Assembly (NCBI GenBank): GCA_044238435.1
Contig: JBIIDH010000003.1
Location: 1-64,000, forward strand
Source of the DNA: VFMC01 sp044238435
GTDB taxonomy: Bacteria; Actinomycetota; Acidimicrobiia; Acidimicrobiales; Ilumatobacteraceae
Direction: 5' to 3'
Length of the DNA stretch: 64,000 nt
Part shown: positions 51,869-59,428 of the stretch, piece by piece
Position numbering within the stretch: position 1 is the first letter of the stretch
Layout: every line of letters begins with the position of its first letter
Translations under genes and position numbers: made by a program
Notes under the pieces: generated by a model
What the model was told of the DNA's origin: nothing
The model's database searches: none
Seen by the model: only the letters and a program-made list of their open reading frames with translations

Positions 51869-53298
51869 GTAATCTGCGGATCGGCGAGTCCACCGTCCTC
51901 ATTGCCGGTGGCGGACCGGTGGGGTGCTCGCTGTCCATCGCGCTGTCGAACCTGGGCGTCGACAACGTGGTGGTGGAACGCGACACCCACGTGCACCCGC
52001 TACCCCGCGCCGTGCTCATCGACGGCGAGTTGGTACGCGCCCTCATCCAGTTGGGTCTGGGCGACCGGCTGACGGGCCTGCTCACCCCGATGCGCAGGGC
52101 CGAGTACGTCGATGCCGACGGCACCGTGCTGGCGAGCACCGACCTCACCACCTCTCGCGTGTTCGGCGGCCTCGACCGGGCCAGCCTGCACTTCCAGCCG
52201 CAATTGGAGGCGATGCTCCGCGACGAGATGCTCGCTCGCGGCGGCCGCTTCCTGGCAGGCACCGAGTTCATCGGTGTCGATACCGACGCGTCCGACGAGG
52301 TGTCGCTGCTGCTGGCCGATGGCGGGCGGCTGACCGGCCGCTACCTGGTGGGGTGCGACGGCGCCTCCAGCACCGTGCGCCGTTCGCAGGGCATCGCGTG
52401 GGACGACCTCGGCTTCAACCAGGACTGGCTGGTGGTCGACATCGAGGTCGACGACCGCGCGACGTGCGGCCTGCCCGATGTGGGCCGCCAGGTGTGCGAC
52501 CCGGTACGCCCCACGACGATGATCAGCGGGCACGACCGCTACTACCGCTGGGAGTTCCAGCTGCAGCCTGGCGAAGACCCGCAGGAGATGAACCGGCCCG
52601 AGCGGGTGTGGCAGTTGCTGGCGCCGTGGATCGACCCGCAGCGGGCCCGGCTGGTGCGATCGGCGCCCTACTGCTTCCATGCCGTGGTGGCCGCGACGAT
52701 GCGCCGCGGGCGAGTGCTGCTGGCGGGCGATGCAGCGCACCAGATGCCACCGTTCCAGGGGCAAGGGTTGAACAGTGGAATGCGCGACGCGGTGAACCTG
52801 GCGTGGAAGCTGCGCTGGGTGCTGGAGGGCTGGTCGGGCGACGGCCTGCTCGACACCTACTCGTCCGAGCGCCGCGAGCACGCCAAGGCGCTCGTCGAGC
52901 AGTCGGTCGAGACGGGTCGGCTGATCGACCAGTACGCCGGGCGGGTGAGCCACGGCATTGCGCCGCGCGACAGCTACAGCGGCGACCGGCCACCCACCCG
53001 CTACACCGAGGGTGTCGTGTGGGGAACCCACCCTCGCGTCGGGCTGCCCTTCGGCGCCTGGGATCAGGTCGCCGACGGGGTACCGACCGGTCCGGCGATC
53101 ACGATCGTGTCGAGCAGCGAGTTGCTCGTGCCGCACCCCGCATCGGGCCGTCCGTGGCGGACTGCGACCCTCGACCGGGCGGCCATGTTCGGGGCCGATC
53201 ACGTCGTGGTGCGGCCCGACGGGTGGGTGGCCGCGGTGTGCGACGCCGCCGAGCTTCCTCAGGCTCTGGCCGACCTCGACGCCCGCTTGGCCGGCTGA
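51862..53298 (+). CDS. FAD-dependent aromatic hydroxylase (MhpA-like)
   Basis: 478 residues. Flavin motifs: VLIAGGGPVGCSLSIALSNLG (N terminus), the PRAVLIDGE segment, LVGCDGASSTVRR and LLAGDAAHQMPPFQGQGLNSGMRDAVNLAWKL. It is in the class of 3-(3-hydroxyphenyl)propionate-type hydroxylases that use NAD(P)H and O2 to hydroxylate phenolic compounds. It starts at an ATG sitting inside an operator-like palindrome. The convergent TetR gene overlaps its 3' end by 40 bp. Confidence 0.9.
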   Translation: MSSNLRIGESTVLIAGGGPVGCSLSIALSNLGVDNVVVERDTHVHPLPRAVLIDGELVRALIQLGLGDRLTGLLTPMRRAEYVDADGTVLASTDLTTSRVFGGLDRASLHFQPQLEAMLRDEMLARGGRFLAGTEFIGVDTDASDEVSLLLADGGRLTGRYLVGCDGASSTVRRSQGIAWDDLGFNQDWLVVDIEVDDRATCGLPDVGRQVCDPVRPTTMISGHDRYYRWEFQLQPGEDPQEMNRPERVWQLLAPWIDPQRARLVRSAPYCFHAVVAATMRRGRVLLAGDAAHQMPPFQGQGLNSGMRDAVNLAWKLRWVLEGWSGDGLLDTYSSERREHAKALVEQSVETGRLIDQYAGRVSHGIAPRDSYSGDRPPTRYTEGVVWGTHPRVGLPFGAWDQVADGVPTGPAITIVSSSELLVPHPASGRPWRTATLDRAAMFGADHVVVRPDGWVAAVCDAAELPQALADLDARLAG

Positions 53299-53951
53299 CG
53301 CCGCGGCGGGGTCGCCGCCGCATGGCGGCGGAGGCCGTTCACCAGCAGCGTCGCCATCTCGTCGGCGTACCTGGTGCCATCCACCTTGCCGTCGACGCGG
53401 TCGAACTTCTTCGCCAGCGCAGGCAGGCTGTAGGCGCTGCCGGCGCCGTTGGCGAGGATGAACAGGATGGCCCGGTCGGACTGGGGCTCGATCACCCCGT
53501 CGTCGGCGAGACGCTGCATCAGCTGGCGCGTGGCCCGCATGGCCGGGGCGATGTAGCGCTCGAAAATGCGGTCGAGCACGGGTGACGGGTTCACGCCCTC
53601 GTTGTTGATCACCCGGTTCAGGTGCGGGCGCTTCGCCGATGCCAACAGGAAGGCCCGGAACCGGATGCGCAGTTCCTCGAGCGGATCAGCCGGCAGCGGC
53701 TCGGCGCTGATGATGGCCACCATCTCGCGCAGCAGCGCACCGAAACCGTGGTCGATGGCGTCGAGGTACAACTGCTCCTTGGTGCCGAAGCGCTGGTTGA
53801 TGGTGCCGTGGCTGAGACCGAGTTCGCTGTTGAGCGACCGCATCGACATGCCCTCGTAGCCGTGGGTGGCGAACACCCGCAGCGCCGAGTCGAGGATGGC
53901 GCCGTCGTCGTGGATCTTCGGCCGGCCGCGGCGCTTGCTGTCGGACGTCAC
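53259..53951 (-). CDS. TetR-family regulator
   Basis: 230 residues. The N-terminal DNA-binding domain (DDGAILDSALRVFATHGYEGMSMRSLNSELGLSHGTINQRFGTKEQLYLDAI) is a classic TetR helix-turn-helix. The C-terminal domain is longer than average and probably binds a pathway intermediate. It probably binds the TTGACAnnTGTCAA palindromes found before the surrounding catabolic genes. Start GTG 53951; the tail overlaps the hydroxylase gene (40 bp). It is divergent from the P450. Confidence 0.9.
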   Translation of the reverse strand: MTSDSKRRGRPKIHDDGAILDSALRVFATHGYEGMSMRSLNSELGLSHGTINQRFGTKEQLYLDAIDHGFGALLREMVAIISAEPLPADPLEELRIRFRAFLLASAKRPHLNRVINNEGVNPSPVLDRIFERYIAPAMRATRQLMQRLADDGVIEPQSDRAILFILANGAGSAYSLPALAKKFDRVDGKVDGTRYADEMATLLVNGLRRHAAATPPRRQPAKRASRSARA

Positions 53952-53978
53952 CCGCGCAGACTACCGCGGTTCTATTTC

Positions 53979-53992
53979 TTGACAGCCGACAA
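53979..53992. promoter_or_regulatory. TetR-type operator candidate between regulator and P450
   Basis: TTGACAGCCGACAA has one strong half-site and one weaker half. It lies between the divergent regulator and P450 starts, where an autoregulatory operator is expected. Confidence 0.5.
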
Positions 53993-54014
53993 TCTTTAGG
54001 ACGACGATGCTGCG

Positions 54015-55259
54015 ATGACCGGGAGCGCCTCCACCGAACCGATCGACCTGTTCACGAACCCGCAGCGCTGGGCCGACATCGCCGCCTGGGACCGTGCTGC
54101 CCTCGACCTGCACGAACGGGGTGGGGTGCACCGCATCGAGGTACCCGGTTACCAGCCGTTCTGGGCGGTGATCGACCACGCCGCAGTACTCGACATCGAG
54201 CGGCGGGCCGCCGTGTTCAACAACGCGCCGCGCCCGGTGCTGTCGACGCTCGCCCAAGATGCTGCCCGCAAGCGAGAGCTGAAGGCGCTCATCCACATGG
54301 ACGGCCGCGAGCACGCCACCCACCGCATGCTCACCGCCGACTGGTTCAAGCCTGCCTCCATCGGCCGGATGACCGCTCGGCTCGACGCCCTCAGCGCGCG
54401 GGCGCTCGTTCGATTGGTCGAGCTCGACGGCACGTGCGACTGGGTGAAGGAGGTCGCCCTGCCGTACCCGCTGCAGGTGATCCTGGAGGTGCTCGGCCTG
54501 CCCGAGACCGACTACCCGCGCATGCTTCGCCTCACGCAAGAACTGTTCGGCGCGGAAGACCCCGACCTGCAGCGCGAGCCGCAGTCGCCCGAGGCGCGCG
54601 AGCGGGTGGTGGAGGACTTCTTCGCCTACTTCCGCGGACTCGCCGCCGACCGTCGCACCACGCCCACCGACGACCTGGCCACGCTCATCGCCAACGGCGT
54701 GGTCGACGGACAGCCCATCGGTGAGCTGCCGATGCTGGGCTACTACGTCATCGTCGCCACGGCCGGGCACGACACCACCTCGAGCGCCATGGCGGGCGGA
54801 ATGCACCTCCTCGCCACACACCCCGAGGTGTTGGCCCAGTTGCAGAACGAGCCCGAACTGCTGCCGAACGCGATCGAGGAGATGCTGCGCTGCACCGCGC
54901 CCGTGCGGCACTTCATGCGCACCGTCGGCGAAGACACCGAGATCGCCGGGCAGGAGGTGGCCGCGGGCGACCGGGTGTACCTGTCGTACAAGGCGGCCAA
55001 CCTCGACCCGAAGGTGTTCGCCGACCCTCTGCGGTTCGACATCACCCGCGCCAACGCCGCCAAGCAGGTGTCGTTCGGCCACGGCGCGCACTTCTGCCTC
55101 GGCGCGCAGCTGGCGCGCAACGAACTGCGCTCGCTGTTCGGTGCCGTGGTGCCGCACCTCGAGTCGCTCGAACTGGCCGGACCGACCCCGATGGCGCGCT
55201 CCACCTTCGTGGGAGGACACAAGTCGGTGCCGATCCGCTACCGGCTGCGGGCCGCCTGA
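54015..55259 (+). CDS. Cytochrome P450
   Basis: 414 residues. I-helix AGHDTTSS, EEMLRCTAPVRH (the E-x-x-R region), and the heme-binding loop FGHGAHFCLGAQLAR with Cys361. It would hydroxylate a hydrophobic ring or side chain with partner ferredoxin and reductase not encoded here. In context of the MhpA-like hydroxylase and extradiol enzyme, it may start degradation of a terpenoid, steroid-like or aromatic compound. Start ATG 54015. Confidence 0.92.
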   Translation: MTGSASTEPIDLFTNPQRWADIAAWDRAALDLHERGGVHRIEVPGYQPFWAVIDHAAVLDIERRAAVFNNAPRPVLSTLAQDAARKRELKALIHMDGREHATHRMLTADWFKPASIGRMTARLDALSARALVRLVELDGTCDWVKEVALPYPLQVILEVLGLPETDYPRMLRLTQELFGAEDPDLQREPQSPEARERVVEDFFAYFRGLAADRRTTPTDDLATLIANGVVDGQPIGELPMLGYYVIVATAGHDTTSSAMAGGMHLLATHPEVLAQLQNEPELLPNAIEEMLRCTAPVRHFMRTVGEDTEIAGQEVAAGDRVYLSYKAANLDPKVFADPLRFDITRANAAKQVSFGHGAHFCLGAQLARNELRSLFGAVVPHLESLELAGPTPMARSTFVGGHKSVPIRYRLRAA

Positions 55260-55278
55260 CGCTGCCCGCGCCGTCGGT

Positions 55279-56229
55279 TCAGCGCAGCCCGCGGGCCTCG
55301 CGTGCGGCGGCGATGGCCGGCAGGTCGGGCTGGCGGAAGAACTCGGGCGGTTCGCTGGGGCCCCACACGTTGAACGGGGGCGCCGTCCCGTCGGCACCCC
55401 AGTCGCGCCGGCCGGGGCCGTGCTCCCAGGCCTCGTCGTCGACGATCTGGTCCATGTCGCAGAACAGTTCGAACATGGTGCCCGACGGATCGCGCAGGTA
55501 CCAGAACACGTTCGACCCGAGGTAGTGCCGACCGATACCCACCACGCTCGTGGCGGAGCCCTCGCGCGTCACCTGCGTGCCGGTGCGGCCGATGGCATCG
55601 ATGTCGTCCATCTCCAGCGCGTAGTGGTTGAGGTGACCGACGGGTGCACGGTGGATGAGCAGGTTGTGGTGGTCGGACTCGACGCGGCAGAACGTGGCGA
55701 ACGCGTTCGCAGTCTGGTCGGAGACGCGGTACCCGAGCGCGTCGATGTAGAAGCGCGTGGTGAGGGCGATGTCGGGCGAGCCCAGCACCACATGACCCAC
55801 CCGTCGCGGCGGAGCGCCCGGTGTGTCGGGCGCGGCAGTGCGCCCACCCACGCGCACGTGGCGGCCGGGTCGGTTCAACGGTGAGGCGTCGCTGCCGGTG
55901 AGTGGCACCTGGCCGCCGACGTCGATCCGCACCGTGTGACCGAGTACCGGGTCGATGCAGCGCAACGTGGTGCCGTCGACCACAGCGTCGACCCCCAGAT
56001 CGGCGAGGCGGGTGGCGATGTCTGCCAGGTCGCGCTCGTGCTCGCACGACAGGTGCAGTTCCGACAGGTGCCGGTGGTCGCTCTCCGCGATGCGCAGTTG
56101 CACCGGGCGGTCGGCGGTGCCGTACACGCCATCGGCGGTGCGCAACAGGCCGTGACGTTCCCAGAAGCCACCCAGCGCCGCAGGGTCGGGAACGCTCAGT
56201 TCGATGTCGAGCAGTCCGTTCAGCGCCAT
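55279..56229 (-). CDS. Extradiol dioxygenase-like VOC protein (two-domain)
   Basis: 316 residues with two VOC domains. The second holds the metal triad positions H146 (VGHVVLG), H202 (LNHYALEM) and E254 (MFELFCDMD), as in 2,3-dihydroxybiphenyl 1,2-dioxygenases. It would cleave a catechol-type ring next to the diol. Start ATG 56229 overlaps the CMD-gene stop (TGATG), so it is translated with it. It runs opposite to the P450. Confidence 0.9.
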   Translation of the reverse strand: MALNGLLDIELSVPDPAALGGFWERHGLLRTADGVYGTADRPVQLRIAESDHRHLSELHLSCEHERDLADIATRLADLGVDAVVDGTTLRCIDPVLGHTVRIDVGGQVPLTGSDASPLNRPGRHVRVGGRTAAPDTPGAPPRRVGHVVLGSPDIALTTRFYIDALGYRVSDQTANAFATFCRVESDHHNLLIHRAPVGHLNHYALEMDDIDAIGRTGTQVTREGSATSVVGIGRHYLGSNVFWYLRDPSGTMFELFCDMDQIVDDEAWEHGPGRRDWGADGTAPPFNVWGPSEPPEFFRQPDLPAIAAAREARGLR

Positions 56230-56606
56230 CAGGCTTCGTTGTCCATCTCGTCCCACACCTCGGCCAGCGTGCGCGAGGCGCTGACCGCAACCGGCCACCC
56301 GGCGTAGTGGGCCACATGGGTGATCATCGCCTCGAGCGTCTCGCGCGAGATGCCCAGGTTGCGGGCGCCACGGAAGTGGAGGCGCTGCTCGGACTCGCGA
56401 CCAGTGGCCACCAGCACGGTGCAGGTGATGAGCGAGCGCTGGGTGAGCTCGAGCGCCGGGTCCTGCCACACGTCGCCGAACAGGTGGGCGACGGTGTGCT
56501 GGCCCAGGCTGCGGTGCACGGCCGGGCGGTTCGTCATGCCGGCGAAGAGACGCCCGGCGAGTTCGCGGCCTGCGGCCACACGGGGGTCGGGTTGATCGGT
56601 GCTCAT
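56229..56606 (-). CDS. Carboxymuconolactone decarboxylase-family protein
   Basis: 125 residues. Helical core with PALELTQRSLITCTVLVATGRESEQRLHFRGARNLGISRETLEAMITHVAHYAGWPVAVSA, the CMD fold. It lacks an obvious CxxC pair, so an AhpD-like redox role is unlikely. Start at ATG 56606 follows AGGAG. An ATG at 56654 inside the palindrome at 56648-56661 could start a leaderless form with 16 extra residues. Co-translated with the extradiol gene. Confidence 0.85.
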   Translation of the reverse strand: MSTDQPDPRVAAGRELAGRLFAGMTNRPAVHRSLGQHTVAHLFGDVWQDPALELTQRSLITCTVLVATGRESEQRLHFRGARNLGISRETLEAMITHVAHYAGWPVAVSASRTLAEVWDEMDNEA

Positions 56607-56647
56607 GGCGGGCTCCTGTGCTGCTGATGCGGGTACGTCCGACTTAG

Positions 56648-56661
56648 TAGACATCTGTCAA
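56648..56661. promoter_or_regulatory. TetR-type operator candidate between CMD and FAH genes
   Basis: On the minus strand TAGATTGACAGATGTC matches the element before the hydroxylase (TAGATTGACATATGTC) at 15 of 16 positions. It lies between the divergent CMD and FAH genes. Confidence 0.6.
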
Positions 56662-56735
56662 TCTATATGATGAACTCCTCGGTGCCCAGGGCCTACCCCG
56701 CGCACCACCCGACCACACGCCCACCCGGAGCCCTC

Positions 56736-57611
56736 ATGCCCTTCACCCTCGCCAACGTCGCCGGCCGTGCCGCTCTCGTCTCCGACGGCAACTGGTTCGA
56801 CATCGCCCGCATCAGCGGCGGGACCCTCGGCCCCGACCCGCTGGCAGCACTGGCCGACCCCGCTGCCCTGGCCGGCCTGGCCGATGGGCTGGGCGGCCAC
56901 ACCCCCGACGGTGCGCTCGCCGACGCAGTGCTCGGCGCGCCCGTCCCGCGGCCGGGCAAGACCTTCGGGATCGGCCTGAACTACCAGACCCACGCCGACG
57001 AGGCGTCGATGGAGGTGCCCACCAGCCCGGTGGTGTTCACCAAGTTCCCCAGTTGCATCGTCGGCCCGCACGACGACGTGCAGATGCGCAGCGACCGCTG
57101 CGACTACGAGGGCGAGTTGGTGGTGGTCATCGGTCCCGGCGGCAAGGACATCGACGAGGCCGACGCCTGGAACCACGTCGCCGGCCTCACCGTCGGACAG
57201 GACATCTCCGATCGCGCCGTGCAGCTGGCCAGCAAGCCGCCCCACTTCGACCTCGGCAAATCGTTCGACACGTTCGGCCCCACCGGCCCGGTGGTCGTGT
57301 CGGTCGACCAGTTCGCCGACCCCACGGCGCTGCGCCTGCGCACGCTGGTGAACGGCGAGGTGCGCCAGGACGACACCACGGCCAACCTCATCTTCCCGGT
57401 CGCCACGCTGGTCAGCTACTTGTCGCGCATCGTCACGCTGCACCCGGGCGACCTCATCTTCACCGGCACGCCCTCGGGTGTCGGCATGGTGCAGAAGAAG
57501 TGGCTCGCCGACGGCGACGTCGTCACCACCGAGATCGAGGGCATCGGCACGATGACCAACCGTTGCGTGCGAGTATCGGATCACCGTCTACCCGGCCGCA
57601 CGCTGGGCTGA
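56736..57611 (+). CDS. Fumarylacetoacetate hydrolase-family protein
   Basis: 291 residues. FAH fold: FGIGLNYQTHADEA, PVVFTKFPSCIVGPHDDV, DYEGELVVVIG (metal-binding Glu), NHVAGLTVGQDISDRA, and DLIFTGTPSGVGM. These proteins hydrolyse C-C bonds, tautomerise or decarboxylate oxo acids after ring cleavage. Start ATG 56736 follows GGAG; an ATG at 56667 would add an unlikely Pro-rich tail. It is the step expected after extradiol cleavage. The next gene follows 38 bp later. Confidence 0.92.
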   Translation: MPFTLANVAGRAALVSDGNWFDIARISGGTLGPDPLAALADPAALAGLADGLGGHTPDGALADAVLGAPVPRPGKTFGIGLNYQTHADEASMEVPTSPVVFTKFPSCIVGPHDDVQMRSDRCDYEGELVVVIGPGGKDIDEADAWNHVAGLTVGQDISDRAVQLASKPPHFDLGKSFDTFGPTGPVVVSVDQFADPTALRLRTLVNGEVRQDDTTANLIFPVATLVSYLSRIVTLHPGDLIFTGTPSGVGMVQKKWLADGDVVTTEIEGIGTMTNRCVRVSDHRLPGRTLG

Positions 57612-57648
57612 CCCGACGCACCCCGGTTCACCCGATGAGGAGACAGTG

Positions 57649-59316
57649 ATGGATCTCGACACACCGCTCGACTGGACCCCGCCCGGGCCCGGCGGTTGGA
57701 ACCTCGACCGGTCGCACGTGAACCGGCCGGCCACGCTCATCAGCCAGTACATCCAGACGATCGGCACCGCAGCGGGAACCCGGGCCGGCTTCATCGAACT
57801 CGGTGCACCGCTCGACGCCCTCGACTTCCGGTTCGTGAACGGCCTCTCGTACTCACGCATCCGACCGCTCATCAACCCCGACAAGCCGGCATCGAAACTG
57901 CCGCCACTACCGCTGTTGAAGTTGGCCATCCGACTGCACCCCGAGATGCGCCGCCGGCGGGCCATCGCCGAGCGGGTGCTCGACGAGCGACCCTGGCGCC
58001 AGGTCCTGGCCGACTGGAAGGCCCCGGGCGGCACACGCGAGCAGTACGAGCGCGCGAACCTGGCCATCCAGGACGTCGATCTCGCTGCCCTGTCCAGGGA
58101 CGAACTCGTCGCCCATGTGCGCCGCACGCTCGAGCACTCGCTCACGATGTGGCAGGCCCACTTCCGTCTCCACCTGCACGACCTGGGCCCGATCGGCCTG
58201 CTGCTCGACGGCGCAGCCGGATGGGGTCTCCCCGCGGCCGATGTCATCCCGCTGCTGGAGGGCGCATCACCCTCGACTGCCGAGGCCGAGCGGGTGCTGC
58301 GCCGTATCCGTGAAGCGGTCGAGGCAACCGGGGCCACACCCGCCACCATCGACGAACTGCGCGCCGTGTCGCCCGTAGTGGCCGCCGACCTCGACGCGTT
58401 CTTGCGCCTGCGTGGCCGGCTCATCGTGTCGCGCTACGACATCGACGGCCTCACCCTCGCCGAAGCACCCGACGTGCTGCTGAACACCATCATGTCGGCC
58501 CGCGAAGACAGCGCCCGCGCCGCACGCGCGGCCGAGGCACTGGCGGCACGCACCGCAGCCGTGCGCGAGCGTGTGCCCGCTGCGCACCGCGACGAGTTCG
58601 ATCTGCTGCTCGGCGAGGCCCGGGCCGCCATGGACCTGCGCGACGACAACGGACCGCACACCCTCGAGTGGCCCCTGGGGCTCATCCGGTTGGCGTTGCT
58701 CGAGGTGGGACGCCGTCTCGTCACTGCCGGCCGCGCTCACCGCGCCGAGCACGCGCTCGAACTGGCACCCGACGAGGTGGCCGGTGCACTCGCCGGCACC
58801 GGGCCGTCGGCCGACGAACTGGCGGCCCGCCAGCGCTGGCGCCAGGAGGTCGATATCGACGATGCGCCGCGGCGCATCGGAACCGTCGAGCCCGTCCCGC
58901 CGCTGGAGGCACTGCCCCGCGGCATGGCCCGCATCGTCGGCGCCGTGCAGCGGGTGATGGCCGAGGCAGGTCTCGACGGCGAGATGAAGACCACCGGCCT
59001 CGCGGGCGTGGGCATCGGGCAACACTCCTACCGCGGCACCGCTCGGCTGGCAGGCAACCCCGAGGACGCCCTGGCCCAGATGGAACCGGGCGATGTGCTG
59101 GTGGTGCCCTGCACCACCCCGGCGTTCAACATGGTGCTCACCCTGGCCGGTGCCATCGTCACGGCCGAGGGTGGCGCGCTCAGCCACGCCGCCGTGCTGG
59201 CTCGCGAACTCGGCATCCCCGCAGTCGTGGGTGCGCCGGGTGCGCTGCACGAGATCCCCGACGGCGCCACTGTCGAGGTCGACCCGGTGGCCGGCACCGT
59301 CCGCGTCGTGGGCTGA
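57649..59316 (+). CDS. PEP-utilising enzyme with swivelling His domain, no ATP-grasp domain
   Basis: 555 residues. The C-terminal part (about 410-555) is the PEP-utilising mobile domain with the phospho-carrier His513 in GALSHAAVLARELGIPAVVG. The N-terminal 400 residues (VNRPATLISQYIQTIGTAAG, FVNGLSYSRIRPLINP) resemble the substrate-binding part of rifampin phosphotransferase or the Pps1-type subunit of phenylphosphate synthase, an inference. There is no ATP-grasp motif, so it cannot take phosphate from ATP alone. A separately encoded ATP-binding partner would be expected. The start has a GAGGAG ribosome site before ATG 57649. Confidence 0.82.
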   Translation: MDLDTPLDWTPPGPGGWNLDRSHVNRPATLISQYIQTIGTAAGTRAGFIELGAPLDALDFRFVNGLSYSRIRPLINPDKPASKLPPLPLLKLAIRLHPEMRRRRAIAERVLDERPWRQVLADWKAPGGTREQYERANLAIQDVDLAALSRDELVAHVRRTLEHSLTMWQAHFRLHLHDLGPIGLLLDGAAGWGLPAADVIPLLEGASPSTAEAERVLRRIREAVEATGATPATIDELRAVSPVVAADLDAFLRLRGRLIVSRYDIDGLTLAEAPDVLLNTIMSAREDSARAARAAEALAARTAAVRERVPAAHRDEFDLLLGEARAAMDLRDDNGPHTLEWPLGLIRLALLEVGRRLVTAGRAHRAEHALELAPDEVAGALAGTGPSADELAARQRWRQEVDIDDAPRRIGTVEPVPPLEALPRGMARIVGAVQRVMAEAGLDGEMKTTGLAGVGIGQHSYRGTARLAGNPEDALAQMEPGDVLVVPCTTPAFNMVLTLAGAIVTAEGGALSHAAVLARELGIPAVVGAPGALHEIPDGATVEVDPVAGTVRVVG

Positions 59317-59428
59317 CGGCAGCCGCGTGCAGGTCGTACTCGCTCTCGCCGAGCACTGCGGACGCTGATCCAGCCGACGTAGCTCACGTGCTCGTCGACG
59401 ATCGGACCCGGCTCGGATGAGGGGCTGA

